Below, in pieces: positions 17,272 through 26,038 of a DNA stretch of 64,000 bases. The stretch is from Pseudotabrizicola sp. (GTDB lineage Bacteria > Pseudomonadota > Alphaproteobacteria > Rhodobacterales > Rhodobacteraceae): positions 124,001 through 188,000 of the forward strand of contig NZ_JAUSNR010000032.1 of NCBI RefSeq assembly GCF_030656345.1. The letters are read 5' to 3'. The translations under genes were made by a program, and so were the position numbers. The first letter of the stretch is position 1, and every line of letters starts with the position of its first letter. The notes beneath the pieces are model-generated. The model was not told the origin of the DNA and ran no database searches. It saw nothing but the letters and a program-made list of their open reading frames with translations.

Positions 17272-18210
17272 ATGAGTGATAAAATAGTGGTGGCCGCGCT
17301 GTACAAGTTTGTCTCCCTGCCGGATTACCCTGCACTACGCGAGCCCTTGCTGCAAAGCATGCTGGCCAATGGTGTCAAGGGCACCTTGCTGATCGCCGAA
17401 GAAGGCATCAATGGCACCGTTTCTGCTTCGCGCGCCGGCATCGACGGCTTGCTCGCCTGGTTCGCCCTGGATCCGCGCCTGGCCGATGTCGATCACAAAG
17501 AGTCGTACTGCGACGAGCAGCCGTTCTACCGCACCAAGGTCAAGCTGAAGAAGGAAATCGTCACCCTGGGCGTACCGGGCGTCGACCCCAACCTGCAGGT
17601 CGGCACCTATGTCGAGGCCCATGACTGGAACGCGCTGATCAGTGATCCCGACGTGCTGCTGATCGATACGCGCAACGACTATGAAGTGGCGATCGGCACC
17701 TTTGAGGGTGCGGTCGACCCCAAGACCAAGTCGTTTCGCGAGTTTCCCGATTACATCAAGGCGCACTTCGACCCGGCCAAGCACAAAAAAGTGGCGATGT
17801 TCTGTACCGGCGGGATTCGCTGCGAGAAGGCGTCCAGTTATATGCTCGGTGCCGGCTTTGCCGAGGTGTTCCATCTCAAGGGCGGGATCCTCAAGTACCT
17901 GGAACAAGTGCCCCAGGAACAGACCAAGTGGCGCGGTGACTGTTTCGTCTTCGATAATCGGGTCACCGTGCGGCATGATTTGACTGCGGGCGATTATGAT
18001 CAGTGTCATGCCTGCCGCACGCCGATTTCCGTGGAAGATCGGCAGTCCGAGTATTACACCGCAGGCGTAAGCTGCCCGCATTGCTGGGATTCGCTGCCCG
18101 AGAAAACTCGCGCCGGCGCTCGTGAACGGCAAAAGCAGATCGAACTGGCTAAAGCCCGTAACCAACCGCATCCATTGGGTTACAACGCACGCCAAGCTAA
18201 CGAGGGATAG
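17272..18210 (+). CDS. trhO: tRNA uridine(34) hydroxylase / rhodanese-related protein TrhO
   Basis: TrhO (YceA) performs oxygen-dependent hydroxylation of U34 in certain tRNAs on the way to cmo5U or mo5U. The 312-residue protein has the N-terminal TrhO domain ([52 protein letters not shown]). A rhodanese domain (about 125-225) follows with [13 protein letters not shown] and the active loop [10 protein letters not shown] (Cys about 178). The C-terminal cysteine-rich tail CHACRTPI...[12 protein letters not shown] is also standard. It is followed three bases later by a DsbA-like gene. Confidence 0.94.
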   Translation: MSDKIVVAALYKFVSLPDYPALREPLLQSMLANGVKGTLLIAEEGINGTVSASRAGIDGLLAWFALDPRLADVDHKESYCDEQPFYRTKVKLKKEIVTLGVPGVDPNLQVGTYVEAHDWNALISDPDVLLIDTRNDYEVAIGTFEGAVDPKTKSFREFPDYIKAHFDPAKHKKVAMFCTGGIRCEKASSYMLGAGFAEVFHLKGGILKYLEQVPQEQTKWRGDCFVFDNRVTVRHDLTAGDYDQCHACRTPISVEDRQSEYYTAGVSCPHCWDSLPEKTRAGARERQKQIELAKARNQPHPLGYNARQANEG

Positions 18211-18213
18211 GCC

Positions 18214-18846
18214 ATGCAAGCGCGCTTGCTCTACGTGATGGACCCGATGTGTTCCTGGTGCTGGGGTTTTGCCCCGGTACTCGAGTCCCTCGTCGAGCAG
18301 GCGGCTGCGGCCGGCGTGCCCTTGCAGCTGGTCCTCGGCGGCCTGCGCCGTGATGGCGTGGCCATCGACGCGGCGGCGCGGGTGCGATATCTGGGCTACT
18401 GGCAGGCAGTCAATGCCAGTACTGGCCAGCTATTCAATTTCATCGACGGCTTGCCCGAGGGCATGGTTTACGACACGGAGCCGGCCTGCCGGGCGCTGGT
18501 TACCGCGCGAAGTCTCGATGTGCATAGCGTCTGGCCGCTGACCCAGTTTATCCAGCGCGCTTTTTATACCCAGGGCGAGGATGTGACTCGGGCCAGTGTG
18601 CTGGTCGGGCTGGCCGAGCGTGCCGGGATTCCACGCATCGTTTTTGCCGAAGCCTTCGACAGTGTCGAGCAGCGGGAAGCCACCAGCGCCGATTTCAGCT
18701 GGGTGCAGGACCTGGGCATCTCCGGCTTTCCCACCTTGCTGGCCGAACGCAACGGCCAATTGGCCCTGCTGACCAATGGCTATCAGCCCCTCGAGGTTCT
18801 GGCGCCCTTGCTCGGTCGCTGGCTGGAGCGCGCGGCTCATGCCTGA
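18214..18846 (+). CDS. DsbA family protein (thioredoxin-fold, CSWC)
   Basis: A 210-residue thioredoxin-fold protein of the DsbA/FrnE-like group. The redox motif CSWC is at residues 13-16 in MDPMCSWCWGFAPVLE, and the cis-proline loop is GISGFPTLLAE. There is no signal peptide, so it is probably cytoplasmic, unlike true DsbA. It starts three bases after trhO and overlaps the next gene (ABC exporter) by eight bases, which indicates translational coupling. The substrate is unknown. Confidence 0.87.
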   Translation: MQARLLYVMDPMCSWCWGFAPVLESLVEQAAAAGVPLQLVLGGLRRDGVAIDAAARVRYLGYWQAVNASTGQLFNFIDGLPEGMVYDTEPACRALVTARSLDVHSVWPLTQFIQRAFYTQGEDVTRASVLVGLAERAGIPRIVFAEAFDSVEQREATSADFSWVQDLGISGFPTLLAERNGQLALLTNGYQPLEVLAPLLGRWLERAAHA

Positions 18847-20617
18847 TCGGTTGAGTTGGGCGGAAATCCGCCGCCTGGCCCTGCATCACAAGAAAGCCCT
18901 GATCCTGGCCAATCTGGTGGCGTTCTTTGCCACCCTGTGCAGCGTGCCCATACCTCTGCTGCTGCCGTTGCTGGTCGACGAAGTGTTGCTCAACGATGGC
19001 GATGCCGCGCTCACGGTGATGGATCGCTTCCTCCCGAGTAGCTGGGAAACCGCGGCCGGCTATATCGGCCTGATGCTGGTGTTGACCTTGCTGCTGCGCG
19101 GCTCGTCATTGATCTTCAACGTGCTGCAGGCACGCCTGTTCGCGCGCTTGTCGAAAGACATTGTCTACCGTATTCGCATTCGTCTGCTCGAGCGGCTCAA
19201 GCGCATTTCACTCACTGAATACGAGAGCCTTGGCGGCGGCACCGTGACCACCCACCTGGTCACCGATCTGGAAACCCTGGACAAGTTCGTCGGCGAAACC
19301 CTCAGTCGTTTTCTGGTTGCTGTACTGACCTTGGCAGGCACCTCGGCGATATTGCTGTGGATGCACTGGCAACTGGCGCTGTTGATCCTGCTGTTCAATC
19401 CGCTGGTGATCTACGCCACGGTGCTGCTGGGCAAAAAGGTCAAATACCTGAAACGCCTGGAAAACGACAGTACCTCGCGCTTTACCCAGGCGCTCACCGA
19501 AACCCTCGAGGCGATCCAGGAAATCCGTGCCGGCAATCGCCAGGGATACTTTCTTGGTCGTCTTGGCGGGCGAGCGCGGGAGGTGCGTGACTACGCTGTG
19601 GCCTCGCAATGGCGAACCGACGCCTCGAATCGTGCCAGCGGCCTGCTGTTTCAGTTCGGCATCGACGTGTTTCGCGCTGCAGCGATGCTCACCGTGCTGT
19701 TCTCCGACCTGTCGATCGGCCAGATGCTCGCGGTGTTCAGCTACCTGTGGTTCATGATTGGCCCGGTCGAGCAGTTGCTCAACCTGCAATATGCCTTCTA
19801 CGCAGCCGGTGGTGCGCTGGCGCGGATCAACGAACTGCTCGCGCGGCGTGACGAGCCGCAGTATCCGGGCGGTGCAGATCCATTCACAGGGCGCGACACC
19901 GTCGGTATCGAGGTGCGCGGCCTGACCTTCGCGTATAACGACGAACCGGTGCTGGATAACCTCAACCTGAGCATTGCACCGGGTGAAAAGGTGGCCATCG
20001 TCGGCGCCAGCGGTGGCGGCAAGAGCACCCTGGTGCAGCTGTTGCTGGGTCTTTATACGCCGCAGGCGGGGATCATTCGTTTCGGCGGCTGCAGCCAGCA
20101 GGAGATTGGCCTGGAAACCGTGCGTGAGCAGGTCGCGGTGGTGTTGCAGCATCCGGCGCTGTTCAACGACACGGTGCGTGCCAACCTGTGCATGGGCCGT
20201 GAACGCAGCGACGAAGCCTGTTGGCGCGCCCTGGAAATCGCCCAGTTGGCCGGCACCATAGGCGCACTGGCCAACGGCCTGGACAGCATCGTCGGGCGTT
20301 CCGGCGTGCGCCTATCCGGCGGCCAGCGCCAGCGCCTGGCCATCGCCCGCATGGTCCTGGCCGAGCCGAAAGTGGTGATTCTCGACGAGGCCACCTCGGC
20401 CCTGGATGCCGCCACCGAGTACGCCTTGCACCAGGCCCTCAATCAGTTCCTGCACGGGCGCACCACCCTGATCATCGCCCACCGCCTGAGTGCGGTGAAG
20501 CAGGCGGATCGGGTCCTGGTATTCGATGGCGGCAGCGTCGCCGAGGATGGCGATCACCAGCAGCTGATCGCCGATGGCGGGCTATACGCCAAGCTGTATG
20601 GACATTTGCAGCACTGA
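18839..20617 (+). CDS. ABC transporter, fused permease and ATP-binding protein (exporter type)
   Basis: A 592-residue half-exporter. It has an N-terminal six-helix ABC membrane domain (residues about 25-310) with LANLVAFFATLCSVPIPLLLPLLVDEVLL. A nucleotide-binding domain follows, with Walker A GASGGGKST (about 388-396), a Q-loop VAVVLQHPALFNDTV, the signature LSGGQRQRLAIARM (about 490) and Walker B VVILDEATSALD. The ATG at 18,839 overlaps the dsbA-like stop. This is the MsbA/lipid-exporter-like architecture; the substrate cannot be read from the sequence. Confidence 0.9.
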   Translation: MPDRLSWAEIRRLALHHKKALILANLVAFFATLCSVPIPLLLPLLVDEVLLNDGDAALTVMDRFLPSSWETAAGYIGLMLVLTLLLRGSSLIFNVLQARLFARLSKDIVYRIRIRLLERLKRISLTEYESLGGGTVTTHLVTDLETLDKFVGETLSRFLVAVLTLAGTSAILLWMHWQLALLILLFNPLVIYATVLLGKKVKYLKRLENDSTSRFTQALTETLEAIQEIRAGNRQGYFLGRLGGRAREVRDYAVASQWRTDASNRASGLLFQFGIDVFRAAAMLTVLFSDLSIGQMLAVFSYLWFMIGPVEQLLNLQYAFYAAGGALARINELLARRDEPQYPGGADPFTGRDTVGIEVRGLTFAYNDEPVLDNLNLSIAPGEKVAIVGASGGGKSTLVQLLLGLYTPQAGIIRFGGCSQQEIGLETVREQVAVVLQHPALFNDTVRANLCMGRERSDEACWRALEIAQLAGTIGALANGLDSIVGRSGVRLSGGQRQRLAIARMVLAEPKVVILDEATSALDAATEYALHQALNQFLHGRTTLIIAHRLSAVKQADRVLVFDGGSVAEDGDHQQLIADGGLYAKLYGHLQH

Positions 20618-20712
20618 GGGGTTGTTAACACTGCGGCCTATGGCAGCCGCCAACAGGCGCGTGGCTTTATTACGCTCGACTTGAGGGGGCTGTGTCTCCA
20701 GCCTCTTGGAGG

Positions 20713-21285
20713 TTAGGGCGTCGCTGCAGCTGCTGGCGTACTGGCCCACTTCTGCAGGTGTTGCGCGCGCGCCTGACTGTCGGCCATTTGCTTATCCAGT
20801 GCCTCCTGATAGTCGCTCAGCCAGCTGCGTGATCCCGCGATCATGCCGGCGAGGTCGCGCATGCCGTTTTTCAGCGCCGCCAGGCTGAGCTGGAAGCTCT
20901 GTTCCTGGCCGATCAGGGTTTGTGCGACTTGCAGCTGCAAGTCGCGGTTGTCGCCGCTGGTCAGCGGCGCTGCAGGTTTGCTGCTGTGCAGGGTGCTCAA
21001 CTGATTACCGTGCTGGCTCGCGGTCTGTTCGAGTTCTGCGATCTGTTTCTGCAGTGCGCTTGCCTGTTCTTGCAGGCTCTGGATCTGCTTGGCGCCGCTG
21101 TTGTCTTCCTGTTCGCCGGAGCGGCTGAGCAAGCCGATGGTCAGCCAGCTGGCGAGCGTCATCACCAGCACCGCGGCCAGGATGAACAGCAGGATGCGGT
21201 CGAGTCGACGGCCTTTCTCCAGCAATTCCAGGCGTTGCTCTGCACTGATGGGCTCGCCGCTACTTTCTTGTGGGTCGTTGCTCAT
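20713..21285 (-). CDS. Membrane-anchored coiled-coil protein of unknown function
   Basis: A 190-residue protein with a cytoplasmic N-terminus, one membrane segment (LLFILAAVLVMTLASWLTIGLL, about residues 32-53) and then a predicted coiled coil (KQIQSLQEQASALQKQIAELEQTASQHGNQL). The tail is alanine-rich and ends ASTPAAAATP. Related proteins occur in pseudomonads as uncharacterised genes. It is convergent with the ABC exporter gene. No catalytic motif is visible. Confidence 0.72.
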   Translation of the reverse strand: MSNDPQESSGEPISAEQRLELLEKGRRLDRILLFILAAVLVMTLASWLTIGLLSRSGEQEDNSGAKQIQSLQEQASALQKQIAELEQTASQHGNQLSTLHSSKPAAPLTSGDNRDLQLQVAQTLIGQEQSFQLSLAALKNGMRDLAGMIAGSRSWLSDYQEALDKQMADSQARAQHLQKWASTPAAAATP

Positions 21286-21552
21286 GGCTTTTCCGTCGCG
21301 TGATTGTGGCGGTCTAAGTGGCAAGTCTCTGCATGGCATTGTGCCACTATTTTGATATGGCTGGCGTTTCGTCTCGTTGCTGGGTTGGGCGCTATAAATT
21401 CGGCGTCTTAAGGTTGGGCCACAGTTCATAGCTAAGCGTTCAACTATTCCTGCACGTTGCGCACTGCAGCGCCGCCTGACGCAGCTGATTGCGAGTGTAT
21501 GCAGTCATCTTCAGCCAAATCAGTGCTTGTTTGGCAGTTATATGCGCCGCGC

Positions 21553-21570
21553 TGTAAATAAAACGTTACG
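21553..21570 (+). promoter_or_regulatory. Candidate TyrR/PhhR-type box upstream of hppD
   Basis: TGTAAA-N6-GTTACG compares with the TyrR/PhhR consensus TGTAAA-N6-TTTACA (left half perfect, right half four of six). It lies about 210 bp upstream of the hppD start, a distance usual for an activator site. PhhR controls aromatic amino-acid catabolism in Pseudomonas; the assignment here is inference. Confidence 0.45.
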
Positions 21571-21757
21571 ACTTGCCTGGTTTTTTACCGTGCTAGCAGC
21601 GCTTTCTCTGGTGGCTGGTCAGCCGTAAGGTTTTGTTGCCATTGCCGGTGCCAAGTGTCGCCGCCCGGCGTCTGGGCCATCTTGTGGGGTGTGCTTGCCT
21701 CGGTTGTTATGGAGCTATCCGCGTCGTCCTGCCTGCTTGTGATGGCGCTGAATCCAC

Positions 21758-21765
21758 AACAATAA
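21758..21765 (+). promoter_or_regulatory. Candidate Hfq/Crc A-rich site before hppD
   Basis: AACAATAA matches the AAnAAnAA motif recognised by Hfq with Crc in pseudomonads. It is immediately 5' of the GAGGAGG ribosome binding site, so binding would block translation. Confidence 0.5.
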
Positions 21766-21777
21766 CGAGGAGGCGTA

Positions 21778-22866
21778 ATGACCGCCGTGAACAAGATCGA
21801 ACAGCACAATCCCATCGGTACCGACGGCTTCGAATTTGTCGAGTACACCGCGCCGACGCCCGAGGGCATCCAGCAGTTGCGTGAGCTGTTCACTGCCATG
21901 GGCTTTACCGAAACTGCCAAGCACCGCTCCAAGGAAGTCTGGCTGTTCCAGCAGAACGACATCAACTTTGTGCTCAACGGCAGTCCCACCGGGCATGTCC
22001 GCGAATTCGGTTTGAAGCACGGGCCAAGCGCCTGCGCCATGGCGTTCCGGGTGCAAAACGCCGCCCAGGCAGCGTCTTATGTCGAGTCGCAAGGGGCTAC
22101 GCTGGTCGGTAGTCACGCGAACTTCGGCGAGTTGAACATCCCCTGCGTCGAAGGTATTGGCGGCTCCTTGCTGTATCTGGTGGATCGCTATGGCGACAAG
22201 AGCATCTATGACGTCGATTTCGAGTACATCGAAGGCCGTACCCCGCAGGACAACGCGGTCGGCTTGAAAGAGCTGGATCACCTGACCCACAACGTCAAGC
22301 GCGGGCAGATGGATGTCTGGTCGGGCTTTTACGAGCGGATTGCCAACTTTCGCGAGATTCGCTATTTCGACATCGAAGGCAAACTCACCGGTCTGGTTTC
22401 ACGGGCCATGACCTCACCGTGCGGCAAGATCCGTATCCCGATCAACGAGTCGGCCGACGACAAGTCGCAGATCGAGGAATTTATTCGCGAGTACCACGGC
22501 GAAGGTATTCAGCACATCGCCCTGTCCACCGAGGACATCTATGCCACCGTGCGCCAGCTGCGCGCCAGCGGCGTGCAGTTCCTGGCGACTCCCGGCACCT
22601 ACTACGACAAGGTCGACACCCGCGTGGCCGGTCATGGCGAGCCAACCGATGTGCTGCGTGAACTCAGCATCCTGATCGATGGCGCTCCGGGCGTCGGTAC
22701 GTCGGGCGATGACGGCATCCTGTTGCAGATTTTCACCAATACGGTGATCGGGCCGATCTTCTTCGAGATCATCCAGCGCAAGGGCAACCAGGGCTTCGGC
22801 GAGGGCAACTTCAAGGCATTGTTCGAGTCCATCGAGGAAGACCAGATCAAGCGCGGTGTGCTCTAG
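21778..22866 (+). CDS. hppD: 4-Hydroxyphenylpyruvate dioxygenase
   Basis: Converts 4-hydroxyphenylpyruvate to homogentisate in tyrosine breakdown. The 362-residue protein has two vicinal-oxygen-chelate repeats. Likely iron ligands are His168 (in ELDHLTHNV), His246 (in GIQHIALST) and Glu330 (in FFEIIQRKG). The C-terminal NQGFGEGNFKALFESIE is the usual HPPD ending. GAGGAGG precedes the ATG. It is first of a four-gene run that completes tyrosine degradation (hmgA, fahA-like, maiA). Confidence 0.95.
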   Translation: MTAVNKIEQHNPIGTDGFEFVEYTAPTPEGIQQLRELFTAMGFTETAKHRSKEVWLFQQNDINFVLNGSPTGHVREFGLKHGPSACAMAFRVQNAAQAASYVESQGATLVGSHANFGELNIPCVEGIGGSLLYLVDRYGDKSIYDVDFEYIEGRTPQDNAVGLKELDHLTHNVKRGQMDVWSGFYERIANFREIRYFDIEGKLTGLVSRAMTSPCGKIRIPINESADDKSQIEEFIREYHGEGIQHIALSTEDIYATVRQLRASGVQFLATPGTYYDKVDTRVAGHGEPTDVLRELSILIDGAPGVGTSGDDGILLQIFTNTVIGPIFFEIIQRKGNQGFGEGNFKALFESIEEDQIKRGVL

Positions 22867-22916
22867 GAGCCTTCGCCCCGGCGCCTATGATTAATAGTGT
22901 GCAGGCGCACCGATTA

Positions 22917-22939
22917 ATGGTGCGCACGGCGCACCCTAC
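22917..22939. repeat. REP-like element, GGTGCGCACGGCGCACCCTAC family, before hmgA
   Basis: ATGGTGCGCACGGCGCACC followed by CTAC is a small dyad that ends 15 bp before the hmgA ATG. Copies of the family lie at 24,121, 46,549, 48,803, 53,271 and 59,671-59,751. Confidence 0.65.
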
Positions 22940-22953
22940 GATGGAGTTCTGTC

Positions 22954-24090
22954 ATGAGCCGTAACTGGATCAGCTTCCCCCTGCGTGAAGGCGAGTGCTC
23001 GCGTCAGGCGCATTGCGACTTTCCCGAGGGCACCTACGAGCGCGAGATGGGCCGCGAGGGGTTTTTCGGCCCTACGGCGCACTTGCACCATAAGCATCCG
23101 CCGACTGCCTGGATCGACTGGCAAGGCCCATTGCGCCCGCACGCCTTCAACTTCAACGATATTTCCAGTGAGCGCGATTGTCCGCTGGAAGCGCCGCTGA
23201 CCCTGCACAATGCCGATATGAAGTTGCGCCTGTGGAGGACCCACGGCGCGATGCGCCACCTGGTGCGCAACGCGGATGGCGACGACCTGCTGTTTATTCA
23301 TGAGGGGGCAGGGGAGTTCTACTGCGACTTCGGCCACCTGAGCTACCGCGACGGCGATTACCTGCTGATTCCGCGTGGCACCGCCTGGCGGATTGAGACC
23401 AGTGCGCCGACCTTTATGCTGTTGATCGAAAGTACCGATGGCGCCTACCAGCTGCCGGACAAGGGCCTGCTTGGTCCGCAGGCGATTTTCGATCCGGCGG
23501 TGCTCGATCATCCGCGCATTGATGAGGCCTTCAAGGCTCAGCAGGACGAGAACACCTGGCAGCTGCGGATCAAGCGGCGCAATCAGATCAGCACCGTCAC
23601 CTACCCGTACAACCCGCTGGATGTGGTTGGCTGGCATGGCGACAACACTGTGGTGCGCCTCAACTGGCGCGATATTCGCCCGCTGATGAGCCACCGTTAC
23701 CACTTGCCGCCATCGGCCCACACCACCTTTGTCGCCAACGGTTTCGTGATCTGCACCTTTACTCCGCGTCCGGTGGAAAGCGACCCCGGTGCGCTCAAGG
23801 TGCCGTTCTATCACAACAACGACGATTACGACGAAGTGCTGTTCTACCACCGTGGCAACTTCTTCAGCCGCGACAATATCGAGCAGGGCATGGTCACGTT
23901 GCACCCGTGCGGCTTTCCCCACGGGCCGCACCCCAAGGCGTTGAAAAAGGCGCAGGTCGATCCGGCTACTTTTATCGACGAGGTGGCGGTGATGATCGAC
24001 ACCCGCCGCGCCCTGGACATACACCCGGCCGCCGCACAGGTCGATGTGCCCGAATACGTCAACTCCTGGCGTGCGCCGGGATTGAAGTAG
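22954..24090 (+). CDS. hmgA: Homogentisate 1,2-dioxygenase (short form)
   Basis: Opens the homogentisate ring to maleylacetoacetate with Fe(II) and oxygen. The 378-residue protein is about 50 residues shorter than the classical 430-residue enzyme and matches the short form found beside hppD in gammaproteobacteria such as Shewanella. It has a double cupin fold. Candidate iron-binding region: PFYHNNDDYDEVLFYHRG (His287, Glu294) and the later HPCGFPHGPHPKAL. The ATG at 22,954 is preceded by GGAG. Its place between hppD and the fumarylacetoacetase gene supports the call. Confidence 0.88.
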   Translation: MSRNWISFPLREGECSRQAHCDFPEGTYEREMGREGFFGPTAHLHHKHPPTAWIDWQGPLRPHAFNFNDISSERDCPLEAPLTLHNADMKLRLWRTHGAMRHLVRNADGDDLLFIHEGAGEFYCDFGHLSYRDGDYLLIPRGTAWRIETSAPTFMLLIESTDGAYQLPDKGLLGPQAIFDPAVLDHPRIDEAFKAQQDENTWQLRIKRRNQISTVTYPYNPLDVVGWHGDNTVVRLNWRDIRPLMSHRYHLPPSAHTTFVANGFVICTFTPRPVESDPGALKVPFYHNNDDYDEVLFYHRGNFFSRDNIEQGMVTLHPCGFPHGPHPKALKKAQVDPATFIDEVAVMIDTRRALDIHPAAAQVDVPEYVNSWRAPGLK

Positions 24091-24120
24091 GCCGCACGCG
24101 CCGCAACCCGACGGATATCT

Positions 24121-24143
24121 GTGGTGCGCATGGCGCACCCTAC
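24121..24143. repeat. REP-like element before the fumarylacetoacetase gene
   Basis: GTGGTGCGCATGGCGCACCC followed by TAC, in the same orientation and family as the element before hmgA. It ends 11 bp before the start codon; the adjacent GAGG serves as ribosome binding site. Confidence 0.65.
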
Positions 24144-24154
24144 GAGGTTTGAGC

Positions 24155-25138
24155 ATGAAACTCGCATCATTGAATAAAGGCCGCGACGGCGTTCTCGTCG
24201 TGGTGTCCCGCGACCTCAGTCGCGCTATCAAAGTCCCGGTCATTGCCGCCACGCTGCAGGCTGCGCTGGATAACTGGGCTGTGGCCAAGCCCAAGTTGGA
24301 AGCGGTGTATCAGCGTCTTAACGATGGGCTGGAGGAGGGCGCATTCGCCTTCGATCAGGCCGCCTGTCACAGCCCGTTGCCGCGTGCTTACCACTGGGCT
24401 GACGGCAGCGCTTACGTCAACCACGTCGAGTTGGTGCGCAAGGCGCGCGGTGCTGAAATTCCAGAAAGCTTCTGGCATGACCCGCTGATGTACCAAGGCG
24501 GTGCCGACTGTTTTATCCCGCCGCACAGCCCTATCCAAGTGGCCGACGAGGCGTGGGGCATTGACCTGGAAGCCGAGATTGCGCTGATCACCGACGACGT
24601 GCCAATGGGCGCAAGCGCCGCCGAGGCCGCCGGGCATATCCAGTTGCTGATGCTGGTCAACGATGTGTCGCTGCGCAACCTGATCCCTGGCGAGCTGGCC
24701 AAGGGCTTCGGCTTCTACCAGAGCAAGCCCTCGTCCAGCTTCTCGCCTGTGGCGATTACCCCGGACGAACTGGGCGACTGCTGGAAAGACGGCAAGGTGC
24801 ACCGCCCGCTGGTCTCGCACATCAACGGCGCGTTATTCGGTCAGCCGGATGCCGGCACCGACATGACCTTCAATTTCCCGACCCTGGTCGCCCACGCCGC
24901 CAAGACCCGGCCGCTGGGAACGGGCACCATCATCGGTTCGGGCACCGTGTCGAACTACGACCGCAGCGCTGGTTCCAGCTGCTTGGCGGAGAAACGCATG
25001 CTGGAGATTATCGAGAGTGGCGAGGCGAAAACCCCGTTCCTCAGGTTCGGCGATCGGGTGCGTATCGAGATGTTCGATGCCGCAGGCCATAGCCTGTTCG
25101 GTGCTATCGATCAGGTGGTGGAGAAGTACAGGCCGTGA
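24155..25138 (+). CDS. fahA: Fumarylacetoacetate hydrolase family protein (short form)
   Basis: Last step of tyrosine degradation: cleavage of fumarylacetoacetate to fumarate and acetoacetate. The 327-residue protein starts MKLASLNKGRDGVLVVVSRDL. It has the FAH-fold motifs VDFIPPHSP-like DCFIPPHSPIQ, DLEAEIALITDDVP (metal carboxylates), LVNDVSLRN, KPSSSFSP and GSGTVSN. It belongs to the roughly 330-residue group that travels with hppD and short hmgA, not the 430-residue eukaryote-like FAH. A TTG two codons upstream is also in frame; the ATG at 24,155 fits GAGG better. Confidence 0.9.
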   Translation: MKLASLNKGRDGVLVVVSRDLSRAIKVPVIAATLQAALDNWAVAKPKLEAVYQRLNDGLEEGAFAFDQAACHSPLPRAYHWADGSAYVNHVELVRKARGAEIPESFWHDPLMYQGGADCFIPPHSPIQVADEAWGIDLEAEIALITDDVPMGASAAEAAGHIQLLMLVNDVSLRNLIPGELAKGFGFYQSKPSSSFSPVAITPDELGDCWKDGKVHRPLVSHINGALFGQPDAGTDMTFNFPTLVAHAAKTRPLGTGTIIGSGTVSNYDRSAGSSCLAEKRMLEIIESGEAKTPFLRFGDRVRIEMFDAAGHSLFGAIDQVVEKYRP

Positions 25139-25148
25139 ATGGGTAGAT

Positions 25149-25227
25149 CGTAGGATGGGTCGAGGAGCGTAGCGACGATACCCATCGGGTGCAGTGATGG
25201 GTATCGCTGCGCTCAATCCATCCTACG
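25149..25227. repeat. Paired REP-like element (GTAGGATGGGT...ATCCATCCTAC) between fahA and maiA
   Basis: Two inverted halves form a dyad of about 79 bp: CGTAGGATGGGT...GATACCCATC and GATGGGTATC...ATCCATCCTACG. A single half-copy lies after glk (46,452). Confidence 0.75.
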
Positions 25228-25261
25228 TTTCGCTCTTGGTTACGTCGCCAAAGGAGCTTGC

Positions 25262-25912
25262 ATGCTGACTCTATATTCCTACTGGCGCTCCAGCGCCGCC
25301 TATCGGGTGCGTATTGCCCTTAATCTCAAGGGCCTGGCCTATCAACAGGTGCCGGTGCATCTGCTCAAGGATGGCGGCCAGCAGCATGCGGCCGAGTACC
25401 AGGCGCTTAATCCGCAGCAATTGCTGCCGCTGCTGGTGGACGAAGGCAATGGCGGGGTGCGTATCGCCCAATCGCTGGCGATTCTCGAATACCTCGACGA
25501 CGTGTTTCCGCTACCCGCGCTGTTGCCCAGCGACCCTGCCAAACGCGCCCAGGTGCGTGCCCTGGCTCTGCATATCGCTTGCGATATCCACCCGCTGAAT
25601 AACCTGCGGGTGCTGCAATATCTGACCGGCGAGTTGGGGGTCAGCGAGCCAGGGAAAGACGCCTGGTATCGGCATTGGACGCACAAGGGCCTGGTCGCAG
25701 TCGAAGCCGGGTTGGCGGTCTTCAATGATCGGCTGTCGCTCGGCGAACGGCCCGGATATCTGGAAGCGTGCCTGATCCCGCAGCTGTATAATGCCCGCCG
25801 TTTTAACTGTGACCTCGATGCGTACCCGCGCATTCTCGCCATTGCGGCGCGTTGTGAATCTCTGGATGCCTTCCAACAGGCGGCGCCTGAGGTGCAACCC
25901 GACGCCCAGTAA
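25262..25912 (+). CDS. maiA: Maleylacetoacetate isomerase (zeta-class glutathione transferase)
   Basis: Glutathione-dependent isomerisation of maleylacetoacetate to fumarylacetoacetate. The 216-residue protein has the zeta-GST signature SYWRSSAAYRVRIALNLKG at residues 5-23, with the Ser-Ser-Ala glutathione motif. QSLAILEYLDD and HIACDIHPLNNLRVLQYL follow. AGGAG precedes the ATG. A terminator follows, so this ends the hppD-hmgA-fahA-maiA run. Confidence 0.95.
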   Translation: MLTLYSYWRSSAAYRVRIALNLKGLAYQQVPVHLLKDGGQQHAAEYQALNPQQLLPLLVDEGNGGVRIAQSLAILEYLDDVFPLPALLPSDPAKRAQVRALALHIACDIHPLNNLRVLQYLTGELGVSEPGKDAWYRHWTHKGLVAVEAGLAVFNDRLSLGERPGYLEACLIPQLYNARRFNCDLDAYPRILAIAARCESLDAFQQAAPEVQPDAQ

Positions 25913-25977
25913 CCTCGCGCCGCGCTTGTTGCTGCGAGGGTCTGGCGAAACCCGGCTTTTATCCAGGCCTGCTCATT

Positions 25978-26004
25978 CCGCCGCGCCACAAGCGCGGCGG
26001 GTTC
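25978..26004 (+). terminator. Stem-loop terminator after maiA
   Basis: A 9-bp stem CCGCCGCGC/GCGCGGCGG with a CACAA loop is followed by GTTCTATTTC. It lies just upstream of the NSS transporter gene. Confidence 0.75.
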
Positions 26005-26019
26005 TATTTCGTCACAGAT

Positions 26020-26027
26020 AAAAACAA
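26020..26027 (+). promoter_or_regulatory. Candidate Hfq/Crc A-rich site before the NSS transporter
   Basis: AAAAACAA fits AAnAAnAA and is directly 5' of the AGGTGA ribosome binding site. Confidence 0.4.
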
Positions 26028-26038
26028 GCAGGTGACGC

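Larger units (their letters stand above)
21286..21777 (+). other. Long promoter region of the tyrosine-degradation operon
   Basis: It is almost 500 bases without a convincing gene. It holds a TyrR/PhhR-like box (21,553) and an A-rich motif (21,758) just before the hppD ribosome binding site. A -24/-12 promoter search by eye found no GG-N10-GC pair with a good context. Confidence 0.5.

Noticed and set aside
21540..21777. Sigma-54 promoter for hppD
   Set aside because: GG and GC pairs were found at spacings of 9 and 11 bases, not the required 10, and without the TGGCAC/TTGC context.
22936..24294. A 452-codon open frame antisense to hmgA
   Set aside because: Shadow frame in high-GC DNA. No family resemblance and no ribosome binding site.
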